From positions 1 through 63,371 of the forward strand of contig JAEDCW010000003.1 of NCBI GenBank assembly GCA_016293975.1: a DNA stretch of 63,371 nucleotides, written 5' to 3'. Source of the stretch: Clostridia bacterium (GTDB taxonomy: Bacteria > Bacillota > Clostridia > Christensenellales > CAG-138). A program made the position numbers and the translations under genes. Each line of letters opens with the position of its first letter. The stretch's first letter is position 1. Of this stretch, positions 56,404-63,371 are shown one piece after another. The notes under the pieces were generated by a model, which worked only from the letters and a program-made list of their open reading frames with translations, was not told where the DNA came from and did not search any database.

Positions 56404-58374
56404 ATGGATAACGAAAAAAAGTTTTACATTACAACGCCACTGTATTACCCAAGTGACAAGCTTCACATCGGTCATGCGTATACGACGGTTGCGGCGGATG
56501 CACTTGCGCGGTATAAGCGCGCGATGGGTTACGACGTATATTTTCTGACGGGCTCTGACGAGCATGGCCAGAAGATAGAGCGCAAGGCGAAGGCAAAGGG
56601 GCAGACGCCCAAGCAGTATGTAGACGATATAGTCGATACGTTTAAGGCACTTTGGAAGCTCCTAAACATATCAAATGACGGCTTTGTGAGGACAACGGAC
56701 GACTCTCACGTCAAGTGTGTGCAGAGCATATTCAAGCGCCTCTACGACCAGGGCGACATCTATAAGGCAAGCTATAAGGGTCACTACTGCACACCCTGCG
56801 AGGCATTCTGGCTAGAGCGTCAGCTAACAGACGGCAATTGTTGTCCCGATTGCGGCGGAAAGACAGAGGTCGTTGAGGAGGAGAGCTACTTCCTTAAGGT
56901 CAGCAAGTATGCGCCCGCACTCATAGAGCACATAAAGACGCATCCCGAGTTCATACAGCCCGTATCTCGAGCAAATGAGATGCTCAACAACTTCCTGCTT
57001 CCGGGACTTGAGGATCTCTGTATATCAAGGACTACGTTTAAGTGGGGGATACCCGTAACATTCGACGATAAGCATGTCGTCTACGTCTGGATTGACGCGC
57101 TTTCCGGCTATATTTCACACCTCGGCTACGCGGGCGATGATACGTTGAAGTTCGACAGATACTGGCCTGCGGATGTGCATCTTGTAGGCAAGGAGATTGT
57201 GCGCTTCCACACAATTATTTGGCCGATTATACTCATGGCGCTGGGTCTGCCGCTTCCCAAGCAGGTTTTCGGACACGGCTGGCTGGTGCTTAACGGCGGC
57301 AAGATGTCAAAATCCAAGGGTAACGTTGTAGACCCGACTAAGCTCGTAGAGCGTTACGGCGTAGATGCGATACGCTACTTCCTGCTGAGAGAAGTTCCCT
57401 TCGGCTCGGACGGCGTGTTCACGAATGAGGCGCTTATTGCGAGGATAAATACAGACCTAGCAAACGACTTCGGTAACCTGCTCTCAAGGACTACGACGAT
57501 GATAGAGAAGTATTGCGGCGGTAAGATTCCCACGCACGATGAGGCGGCTCCCGAGGACGAAGTGCTTATTGCGCTTGCAAGCAGGCTACCTAAGGCCGTT
57601 GAGGACAGGATGAACGAGCTTAAACTGCCTGAAGCTCTGCAGGAGATTTGGAAGCTGATAGGCGCTTGCAACAAGTACATAGACGTGACCTGCCCGTGGA
57701 TACTCGCCAAGAACGAGGACTCCAAGGAGAGGCTCAACACCGTGCTCTACAACCTCGCAGAATGCCTCAGAATAAGCTGCACGCTGCTCAAGGCATTCTT
57801 GCCCGAGACGGCCGCAAAAGCGCTTGAGAGGCTCGGTGAGAATGCAGAAGAGGCACATATCGACGGCTTGTGCTTCTACGGCCTGCCCGTAGGAAGCACC
57901 GTACAATCGGGCGCACCGCTCTTCCCGAGGATTGATATGAAGAAGGAGCTCGAGGAGCTTGAGAAGCTCAATCCCGCAGGTTCACAGGGCGAAGAGGAGC
58001 CCAGGGCGGAGAAGCCCGAGGAGAAAAAGCCTGAAGAGAATAAGCCCATAATAGACTACGAGGACTTTGCGAAGCTTGATTTGAGACTTGCCAAGGTTAT
58101 CGCCTGTGAGCCTGTTAAGAAGTCGTCACATCTGCTTAATCTCACGCTTCAGGTGGGCGAGGAGACGAGGACCGTTCTAAGCGGTATAAAGGATTACTAC
58201 ACGCCCGATGAGCTCATAGGCAAGACGGTAGTCATAGTTGCAAACCTCAAGCCGAGAAAAATGTGCGGCATTGAGAGCAACGGAATGATACTCTGTGCTT
58301 CGGACGAGGGTGACGCGCATCTGACAGCACTCACGACTATGACAGAATTTGAAAGCGGAGCTAAAGTGAGATAG
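56404..58374 (+). CDS. metG: Methionyl-tRNA synthetase
   Basis: 656 residues from ATG 56404 (AGGAGG 7 bases upstream). Class I motifs HIGHAYTT and KMSKSKGN, a knuckle with paired cysteines (CTPCEAFW, CCPDCGG), an anticodon-binding helical domain, a charged Lys/Glu/Pro linker (about residues 525-552) and a C-terminal tRNA-binding OB domain (DLRLAKVIACEPVKKS). It charges initiator and elongator tRNA-Met. The T-box leader controls it. Confidence 0.97.
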   Translation: MDNEKKFYITTPLYYPSDKLHIGHAYTTVAADALARYKRAMGYDVYFLTGSDEHGQKIERKAKAKGQTPKQYVDDIVDTFKALWKLLNISNDGFVRTTDDSHVKCVQSIFKRLYDQGDIYKASYKGHYCTPCEAFWLERQLTDGNCCPDCGGKTEVVEEESYFLKVSKYAPALIEHIKTHPEFIQPVSRANEMLNNFLLPGLEDLCISRTTFKWGIPVTFDDKHVVYVWIDALSGYISHLGYAGDDTLKFDRYWPADVHLVGKEIVRFHTIIWPIILMALGLPLPKQVFGHGWLVLNGGKMSKSKGNVVDPTKLVERYGVDAIRYFLLREVPFGSDGVFTNEALIARINTDLANDFGNLLSRTTTMIEKYCGGKIPTHDEAAPEDEVLIALASRLPKAVEDRMNELKLPEALQEIWKLIGACNKYIDVTCPWILAKNEDSKERLNTVLYNLAECLRISCTLLKAFLPETAAKALERLGENAEEAHIDGLCFYGLPVGSTVQSGAPLFPRIDMKKELEELEKLNPAGSQGEEEPRAEKPEEKKPEENKPIIDYEDFAKLDLRLAKVIACEPVKKSSHLLNLTLQVGEETRTVLSGIKDYYTPDELIGKTVVIVANLKPRKMCGIESNGMILCASDEGDAHLTALTTMTEFESGAKVR

Positions 58375-58378
58375 AGAT

Positions 58379-58921
58379 ATGATCTACAGCAGAGAGTATG
58401 CGCTCAAGGACGGCTCAACACTGCTCATAAGGGAAGCACGTCCCGAGGATGCGGATAAATGTTTAGCCCATTTGTCTGCAGTCGCAGAAGAGAGCCCGTA
58501 TTTGCTTATCACGAGGGAAGCGGTGCAAAGAATAACCCTCGATATGGAGGAAGAGCTTTTGCGTAAACGCTGCGAGAGCGAGAGTTCGGTGATGCTCGTA
58601 GGAGTGATAGGTGATGAAATCGTATGCATTGCCAACTTCGACATAATGGCAAATCCGCGGCTCAAGCACAATGCGTCGGTGGGTATCAGTGTCAGGTCGC
58701 ACCATTGGGGCAAGGGCATAGGTACATGCTTCTTCACCACATTTAGGGAGATTGCTGAGAATAACGGCGTGAAGAATATTTTCCTCGGCGTGTATAGCAA
58801 TAACGAGCGAGGCATTGCCCTCTACGCAAAGATGGGCTTTAAAGAAACCGGCATACTGAAGAACAGGATACTATCCGGGGAAGAATACAACGACGAGATA
58901 GTAATGCAATTGGAGATCTAA
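58379..58921 (+). CDS. GNAT-family N-acetyltransferase
   Basis: 180 residues. The acetyl-CoA loop HHWGKGIGTCFFTTF and the downstream strand VYSNNERGIALYAKMGFKETG are the GNAT motifs A and B. It resembles the RimJ/RimL-like or phosphinothricin-type subgroup; the acceptor is unknown. It begins 4 bases after metG and its stop overlaps the tatD start, so the three genes are one unit. Confidence 0.88.
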   Translation: MIYSREYALKDGSTLLIREARPEDADKCLAHLSAVAEESPYLLITREAVQRITLDMEEELLRKRCESESSVMLVGVIGDEIVCIANFDIMANPRLKHNASVGISVRSHHWGKGIGTCFFTTFREIAENNGVKNIFLGVYSNNERGIALYAKMGFKETGILKNRILSGEEYNDEIVMQLEI

Positions 58922-59688
58922 TGGGAATATTCGACACACATGCACATCTGACGGACGAACGCTTTGACGGGGACAGGGATTCGCTTATAGAGTCCCTGCC
59001 CTCATTAGGAGTTGATCTTGTAATGGATGTCGCCTGCGATGTGAGAGAGGTACAGGCTACACTCGAACTTGCAAATCGCTACCCATTCGTATATGCGGCG
59101 GTCGGTATGCATCCGCATATTGCGGCGGAGACGAAGCAGGAGCATCTCGACGCCATAAGGCGCATCGTGCGCGAGCCTAAGGTTATGGCGATAGGCGAGA
59201 TAGGGCTCGATTACTACTACGACTTTGCGCCGAGAGATGTTCAAAAGAAGTGGTTTATCGCTCAGCTTGAGCTTGCACGTGAACTTGATATGCCTGTCAT
59301 ACTGCACATAAGGGAAGCTTTCGGCGACTGCATGGATATTCTCCGCGCCCATAAGGGCATAAGGGGCGTTATGCACTGCTATTCGGGAAGCGTGGAGACG
59401 GCGGCGGAGTGCCTAGATTTGGGTTATTACATAGCGCTTGGTGGGTCGGTGACATTTAAGAATGCAAACAAGCTTTTGGATGTCGCACGCTTTATACCCG
59501 ATGACAGACTTCTGCTCGAAACAGATTGCCCATATATGACGCCAGTTCCGTACAGGGGCGAGCGCAATGACCCGACATACACGAGGTTTACGGCGAGACG
59601 TATTGCAGAGCTTCGGGAAAAGGACACAGACGAGCTGTGCGATATAACGAACAAAAACGGCAGGGAGCTTTTTGGGATAAGCTTGTAG
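58921..59688 (+). CDS. tatD: TatD-family metal-dependent hydrolase
   Basis: 255 residues. Metal ligands in FDTHAHLTDERFD, GEIGLDYYYD, PVILHIRE, MHCYSGS and LLETDCPYMTP. Family members act as 3'-5' DNA or RNA nucleases or D-aminoacyl hydrolases; the exact substrate is not visible. A metG-tatD neighbourhood is common in Bacillota. Confidence 0.93.
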   Translation: MGIFDTHAHLTDERFDGDRDSLIESLPSLGVDLVMDVACDVREVQATLELANRYPFVYAAVGMHPHIAAETKQEHLDAIRRIVREPKVMAIGEIGLDYYYDFAPRDVQKKWFIAQLELARELDMPVILHIREAFGDCMDILRAHKGIRGVMHCYSGSVETAAECLDLGYYIALGGSVTFKNANKLLDVARFIPDDRLLLETDCPYMTPVPYRGERNDPTYTRFTARRIAELREKDTDELCDITNKNGRELFGISL

Positions 59689-59725
59689 GGACGTACATAT
59701 GAAACATATGGTATTACTCGATTCG

Positions 59726-59748
59726 GGCAGACAGGCTTGTCTGCCTTT
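59726..59748 (+). terminator. Terminator of the metG-GNAT-tatD unit
   Basis: GGCAGACA, GGCT, TGTCTGCC then TTTG. Confidence 0.7.
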
Positions 59749-59807
59749 GTTGCGTGTGTGAGAGGCGCATGGCAAGCTACATAATCGGCAGCCTCTTCCC
59801 TCACAAA

Positions 59808-59840
59808 AACGCACCATCGTCTTTTCCGATGATGCGTTTA
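59808..59840 (-). terminator. Terminator of the GGGtGRT gene
   Basis: On the minus strand AAACGCATCATCG, loop, CGATGGTGCGTTT and further T residues. A second stem AGACAG/CTGTCT (59870-59890) lies between this and the stop. Confidence 0.7.
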
Positions 59841-59891
59841 TAAGCTGACTACAGCATTTCTGCCTGAATCAGACAGGTTGGGGACTGTCTT

Positions 59892-60887
59892 TTATTTCGC
59901 CTGGCTAACCGCAACTGCAACAGCTACAGTCGCGCCTACCATCGGGTTGTTGCCCATTCCGATAAGTCCCATCATCTCGACGTGTGCCGGGACGGAGGAG
60001 GAGCCTGCGAACTGTGCATCGGAATGCATCCTGCCCATGGTGTCCGTCATACCGTAGGAAGCGGGGCCTGCAGCAACATTGTCGGGATGCAGAGTTCTAC
60101 CCGTGCCGCCGCCGGAAGCGACCGAGAAATACTTCTTGCCGTTTTCCACGCACCACTTCTTGTATGTGCCTGCAACGGGATGCTGGAACCTCGTGGGGTT
60201 AGTCGAGTTGCCCGTTATAGATACGTCAACGCTCTCGTGGCGCATTATCGCAACGCCCTCATTGACATCATCTGCACCGTAACAGCGGACAGCCGCGCGC
60301 TCACCGTTTGAGAACGCTCTCGTGTATGTGATGTTCAGCTCGCCGGTGTACTGATTGTACTCGGTCTCACAATATGTGAAGCCGTTGATTCTGCTTATGA
60401 TATATGCCGCATCCTTGCCAAGACCGTTAAGTATGACCTGAAGCGGTACCTTGCGCACCTTGTTTGCGGTGCGAGCGATGCCTATTGCGCCCTCTGCGGC
60501 GGCAAAGCTCTCGTGACCCGCGAGGAATGCAAAGCACTTTGTGTTGTCATCCAAGAGCATGGCGGCGAGATTGCCGTGACCGATACCGACCTTACGCTGA
60601 TCGGCTACAGAGCCCTTTATGCAGAACGCTTGCAGACCAAGACCGATATTCTCTGCGGCCTGTGATGCGGAGGCAGAGCCTTTTTTAATTGCGATTGCTG
60701 CGCCGAGCGTGTACGCCCAAACTGCGTTCTCAAACGCGATGGGCTGTATACCCAAAACTATCGAGCGGACATCAATGCCCTTTTCCTCGCAAATCTTCTG
60801 CGCTTCTTCAAGATTTTCAATGCCGTACTGTTTCATCTCGGCGTTGAGCTTGTCAATTCTTCTTTCGTAGCCTTCAAAGGTAATCAT
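59892..60887 (-). CDS. GGGtGRT-family protein
   Basis: 331 residues from ATG 60887, with AGGAGG 6 bases upstream (a start at 60917 lies before it). The diagnostic segment SVASGGGTGRTLHPDN names the family. Other conserved stretches are GIGHGNLAAMLLDDNTKCFAFLAGHE and FQHPVAGTYKKWC. The biochemical role is not known. It starts 10 bases after the stop of a NifU-like scaffold gene, the pairing always seen for the family, so a function linked to iron-sulfur clusters is likely. Confidence 0.88.
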   Translation of the reverse strand: MITFEGYERRIDKLNAEMKQYGIENLEEAQKICEEKGIDVRSIVLGIQPIAFENAVWAYTLGAAIAIKKGSASASQAAENIGLGLQAFCIKGSVADQRKVGIGHGNLAAMLLDDNTKCFAFLAGHESFAAAEGAIGIARTANKVRKVPLQVILNGLGKDAAYIISRINGFTYCETEYNQYTGELNITYTRAFSNGERAAVRCYGADDVNEGVAIMRHESVDVSITGNSTNPTRFQHPVAGTYKKWCVENGKKYFSVASGGGTGRTLHPDNVAAGPASYGMTDTMGRMHSDAQFAGSSSVPAHVEMMGLIGMGNNPMVGATVAVAVAVSQAK

Positions 60888-60897
60888 GTGACCCTCC

Positions 60898-61590
60898 TCA
60901 CTCATGACGCGGGTCAATAACCTTGACCGCTTCGTTAAAGCGTCCGTACACGCCTATGTTCTTTTCGTATGCCTCATTGGGGCTCATGCCTTTCTTGATG
61001 GCATCCATCATCTTGCCGATGCTGAGGAAACGATAGCCGATTATCTCGTTGTTTTCGTCGAGACCTACGTTAAGTACATAGCCCTCAGTCATTTCGAGAT
61101 AACGCGCGCCTTTTGCCTTTGTAGAGAACATAGTGCCGACCTGTGAACGAAGTCCCTTGCCCAAATCTTCAAGACCTGCGCCTACGGGAAGTCCGTTTTC
61201 AGAGAATGCGCTCTGTGTCCTGCCGTAAACTATCTGCAGGAAGATCTCTCTCATGGCGACGTTTATCGCATCACATACAAGGTCTGTGTTCAACGCTTCG
61301 AGTATCGTTTTTCCTACGAGCACCTCAGATGCCATTGCTGCGGAATGTGTCATGCCCGAGCAACCTATCGTTTCAACGAGAGCTTCCTCGATTATGCCGT
61401 TCTTGACGTTGAGGGTGAGCTTGCATGCACCTTGCTGGGGAGCACATCCGCCTACGCCGTGTGTAAGTCCGCTTATCTGCGAAATCTCTTTAGCCTTGAC
61501 CCATGAACCCTCTTCGGGTATGGGAGCAGGGCCGTGAACTGCGCCCTTAGTGACGCAGCACATATTCTGTACCTCGTGGGTATACTCCAT
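60898..61590 (-). CDS. Iron-sulfur cluster scaffold-like protein (NifU/IscU N-terminal type)
   Basis: 230 residues from ATG 61590 (GGAGG 8 bases upstream). Three conserved cysteines lie in GGCAPQQGAC and VETIGCSGMTHSAAM, similar to the NifU N-terminal scaffold. The C-terminal part (EKNIGVYGRFNEAVKV) is not recognised. It is presumed to assemble clusters for transfer to clients, perhaps to the GGGtGRT partner encoded downstream. Confidence 0.83.
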   Translation of the reverse strand: MEYTHEVQNMCCVTKGAVHGPAPIPEEGSWVKAKEISQISGLTHGVGGCAPQQGACKLTLNVKNGIIEEALVETIGCSGMTHSAAMASEVLVGKTILEALNTDLVCDAINVAMREIFLQIVYGRTQSAFSENGLPVGAGLEDLGKGLRSQVGTMFSTKAKGARYLEMTEGYVLNVGLDENNEIIGYRFLSIGKMMDAIKKGMSPNEAYEKNIGVYGRFNEAVKVIDPRHE

Positions 61591-61620
61591 AGTTATATCC
61601 TCCATAATTAAATCATCAGA

Positions 61621-61648
61621 AGTATATCATATCTTGTGCCGAAATCAA
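61621..61648 (-). promoter_or_regulatory. Promoter of the NifU-like/GGGtGRT operon
   Basis: On the minus strand TTGATT (61648-61643), 16 bases, TATACT (61626-61621). Confidence 0.7.
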
Positions 61649-61697
61649 GAAAAACACCCAAACATTCGACGGTTTTTACGTGCTTTTCACATTCCGA

Positions 61698-62455
61698 TTA
61701 CATGATGGGAATTATATCCTTAAACAGTATGTCATTCCAATCTTCATACGCTTCTTCAAGGCAGATATTGTTGTTGTGCATGTAGGTGGCAAGCGCTGTA
61801 CCGACGTATCTGTAATGCCACGGCTCGAACTTTACGCCCGTTATGTCCTCCTTGCCGACCTGATATCTCAGTACAAACCGAATTCGTAAGCGTTTGCAAG
61901 CAGCCACTGCGCTTCGGGGGATTCGTGGTCGTAGATTATGCCTACGCCGACTATGCCGATGTCGAATGCAAGTCCCGTCCTGTGTTCACTGGCTTCGGGC
62001 GGTACTGCGCCCATGTATTCGGAGTCGGATTCATCCTGCTTGGAAATAGACCTTTGATACAGATAGAGCTGTGACGAAAGCGGCCTGTAGGCGCTCTGTA
62101 TGTACAGTTTACCATGGCCCTGAGCACACATTGCATTTGCCATATCCGAAATCGCCATTGCCGTATCGCGCGAAGCCCTTATGTGCCTGGATTTTAGCGT
62201 CACGGCGTTGGGGTTGATAATTCTCGTGAGGTAAACGAGGTCACTCGGTACATACTCGTCTTCGAGCGTATTCTCGGTGTTCACAAGCATCGTACTGTTG
62301 TATTGGGATAACGCCTCCATGCGCGCGATCATTCTGCTTCTGTTGGGCAGCAAGTTACTGTCGGCGTTTGTCTGCGCACACAAAAAAGAAGAGGCGTATA
62401 TTGCTAACAATACGCCTACTGTAATTATTTTTGCCGTTAGCCTCGGTAGTTTAAT
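61698..62455 (-). pseudogene. D-alanyl-D-alanine carboxypeptidase, VanY type, frameshifted
   Basis: A VanY-type peptidoglycan carboxypeptidase split over two frames. The first frame holds SAYRPLSSQ and EHRTGLAFDIG; it runs into a stop after YEFGLY at 61868. The second frame resumes with FVLRYQVGKEDITG and carries EPWHYRYVG, the last zinc ligand. One base is missing at the A run 61875-61877 (minus strand TTT); adding one restores the frame. The 5' end is also odd: the signal-peptide-like sequence continues upstream of TTG 62410 to an ATT codon at 62455, with no ATG or GTG before an in-frame stop. Either a pseudogene or a sequencing/assembly error. Confidence 0.8.
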
Positions 62456-62478
62456 GTCGAAATTCTACCATGTTTTGT

Positions 62479-63371
62479 TTAAACAGTCAAAGAAATCAGC
62501 GTTTCATAGAGCTTTTTATACTCCTGTGCCGACGCCTCCCAGCCGAACTTTTCCGCCATAGCGCGCCTTACGAGTTTGCTGTACGCCTTCTTGTCGCGAT
62601 AGCATTCATCGGCCCGTTCAAGCGCTCCAAATAGGTCGCTCACGGTGAAGTTTGTGAATGTAAAGCCTGTACCCTCGCTTGTAAACTTGTTGTAGGGGGC
62701 AACGCTGTCGTAGAGCCCACCCGTCTCATGTACTATAGGTGGAGTGCCATAGCGCATGGCTATGAGCTGTGATATTCCGCACGGTTCGGATTCGGACGGC
62801 ATAAGGAAGAAGTCCGCACCGGCGTATATGCGCCTTGCGATGGGGTCGCTGTACTTGTCCAAAAATGCAAAGCGCGTGGGATGCTCGTTTGAAAGCCGAT
62901 GGAAGTAATCCTCTATTGCGCTGTCACCCGTGCCGAGCACGGCGAGCTGAAAATCTGTGTCGAGAAGCTGATTTGTGCCCTGCATAAGCAGACTAAAGCC
63001 CTTCTGATATGTCAGTCTGCTGACAACGCCCAAAAGAGGAGCGTCTGTATCGTCGTCGAGACCAAGCTCGCGTCTGAGTGCGGATTTGCATACCGCCTTG
63101 TTTGCACGGCTTCTGATATCGTAATTTGCGGTGAGCGCGCGATCGGTAGAGGGGTTGAAATCGCGTCTGTCTATGCCGTTGAGTATTCCGACAAGTGTGT
63201 TTCGTCTGCATTGCAGAAGCCCGTCGAGGCCCTCGCCCTTTTCGGGGTAGAGTATCTCTTTTGCGTAGGTCGGGGAGACGGTCGACACGAAGTCGCTGTA
63301 GATTATGCCTGCCTTCATGAAACTCACGCCGCCGTAGTATTCTATGCCCTCGTATGTGAGGTACTTGGGGT
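62479..63371 (-). CDS. glgA: Glycogen synthase, C-terminal part
   Basis: Partial: the N-terminus runs off the right edge and 297 residues are visible. It extends alpha-1,4-glucan from ADP-glucose. GT5 features include VSPTYAKEI, the glucan-synthase segment VSRLTYQKGFSLL, and the nucleotide-sugar region MPSESEPCGISQLIAMRYGTPPIVHETGGL with the catalytic glutamate. The visible part begins about YEGIEYYGGVSFMKAG. The VanY pseudogene follows 23 bases after the stop. The start is not in the window. Confidence 0.95.
   Translation of the reverse strand, partial: PKYLTYEGIEYYGGVSFMKAGIIYSDFVSTVSPTYAKEILYPEKGEGLDGLLQCRRNTLVGILNGIDRRDFNPSTDRALTANYDIRSRANKAVCKSALRRELGLDDDTDAPLLGVVSRLTYQKGFSLLMQGTNQLLDTDFQLAVLGTGDSAIEDYFHRLSNEHPTRFAFLDKYSDPIARRIYAGADFFLMPSESEPCGISQLIAMRYGTPPIVHETGGLYDSVAPYNKFTSEGTGFTFTNFTVSDLFGALERADECYRDKKAYSKLVRRAMAEKFGWEASAQEYKKLYETLISLTV

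Noticed and set aside
61868..61907. Programmed frameshift in the VanY gene
   Set aside because: No slippery heptamer or downstream stimulatory stem was seen at the junction; a missing base in a short homopolymer explains it better.

Overview
The window reads as one chromosomal segment of a low-to-mid GC member of the Bacillota, most likely class Clostridia and plausibly an uncultured gut lineage. The evidence is: strong AGGAGG ribosome binding sites throughout; sigma-A-type promoters; a methionine T-box leader in front of metG; a TPP riboswitch in front of thiT; the zinc (type Z) form of ribosomal protein S14; a KOW/L14e-like protein between map and infA; a CD1871A-like CXXC protein; and a NifU-like/GGGtGRT gene pair. 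No species-level call can be made from the sequence alone.

Layout. 1-2.9 kb: the end of argS, an atypical serS and a KtrA/TrkA potassium-channel regulator. 2.9-4.3 kb: tRNA-Glu, a short array of TGATAT-box repeats, and an Sfp-type phosphopantetheinyl transferase with its own promoter. 4.4-10.8 kb: an intact-looking cassette of podovirus-like structural genes (scaffold-like protein, N4-gp56-type major capsid protein, internal-protein-like gene, holin, small head protein, connector-like protein, large nozzle/stabilisation-like protein, small coiled-coil protein). It has no terminase, portal, integrase or lysin and is split by a reverse-oriented EamA transporter. 10.9-14.1 kb: a DUF362-ferredoxin protein, lspA, an rluD-type pseudouridine synthase and zapA. 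14.4-21.2 kb: glgP, a lipoprotein with a long structured leader, pgcA and thiT. 21.4-29.2 kb: a membrane protein, dusB, tRNA-Gly followed by tuf, an HD-domain protein, a membrane-anchored unknown, malQ and a MATE exporter. 29.2-42.0 kb: the S10-spc ribosomal superoperon from rpsJ to rpmJ. 42.1-47.7 kb: gdpP, rplI, dnaB and an M3 peptidase. 47.7-48.5 kb: an AT-rich stretch without genes. 48.5-50.5 kb: a TlpA-like thioredoxin lipoprotein, a CD1871A-like protein and a membrane 4Fe-4S protein. 50.6-53.1 kb: rpmG, secE, nusG, rplK and rplA with two L1-operator-like sites. 53.2-54.7 kb: a PHP phosphoesterase and a MurR/RpiR regulator. 55-59.7 kb: a zinc-ribbon membrane protein, a TrmN6-like methyltransferase, T-box-metG, a GNAT acetyltransferase and tatD. 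59.9-61.6 kb: GGGtGRT and NifU-like genes. 61.7-63.4 kb: a frameshifted VanY-type carboxypeptidase and the end of glgA.

Most of the window is core translation, secretion and glycogen metabolism. glgA, glgP, pgcA and malQ lie in four separate units, so the glycogen pathway is encoded here but not as one operon. Two textbook ribosomal operons are truncated: S10-spc stops at rpmJ with no rpsM/rpsK/rpsD/rpoA/rplQ, and L11-L1 stops before rplJ/rplL. The most unusual element is the capsid-centred viral cassette. Its genes are all open, have good ribosome binding sites and resemble their neighbours in base composition, which suggests a retained (domesticated) set of virion proteins rather than a decaying prophage.
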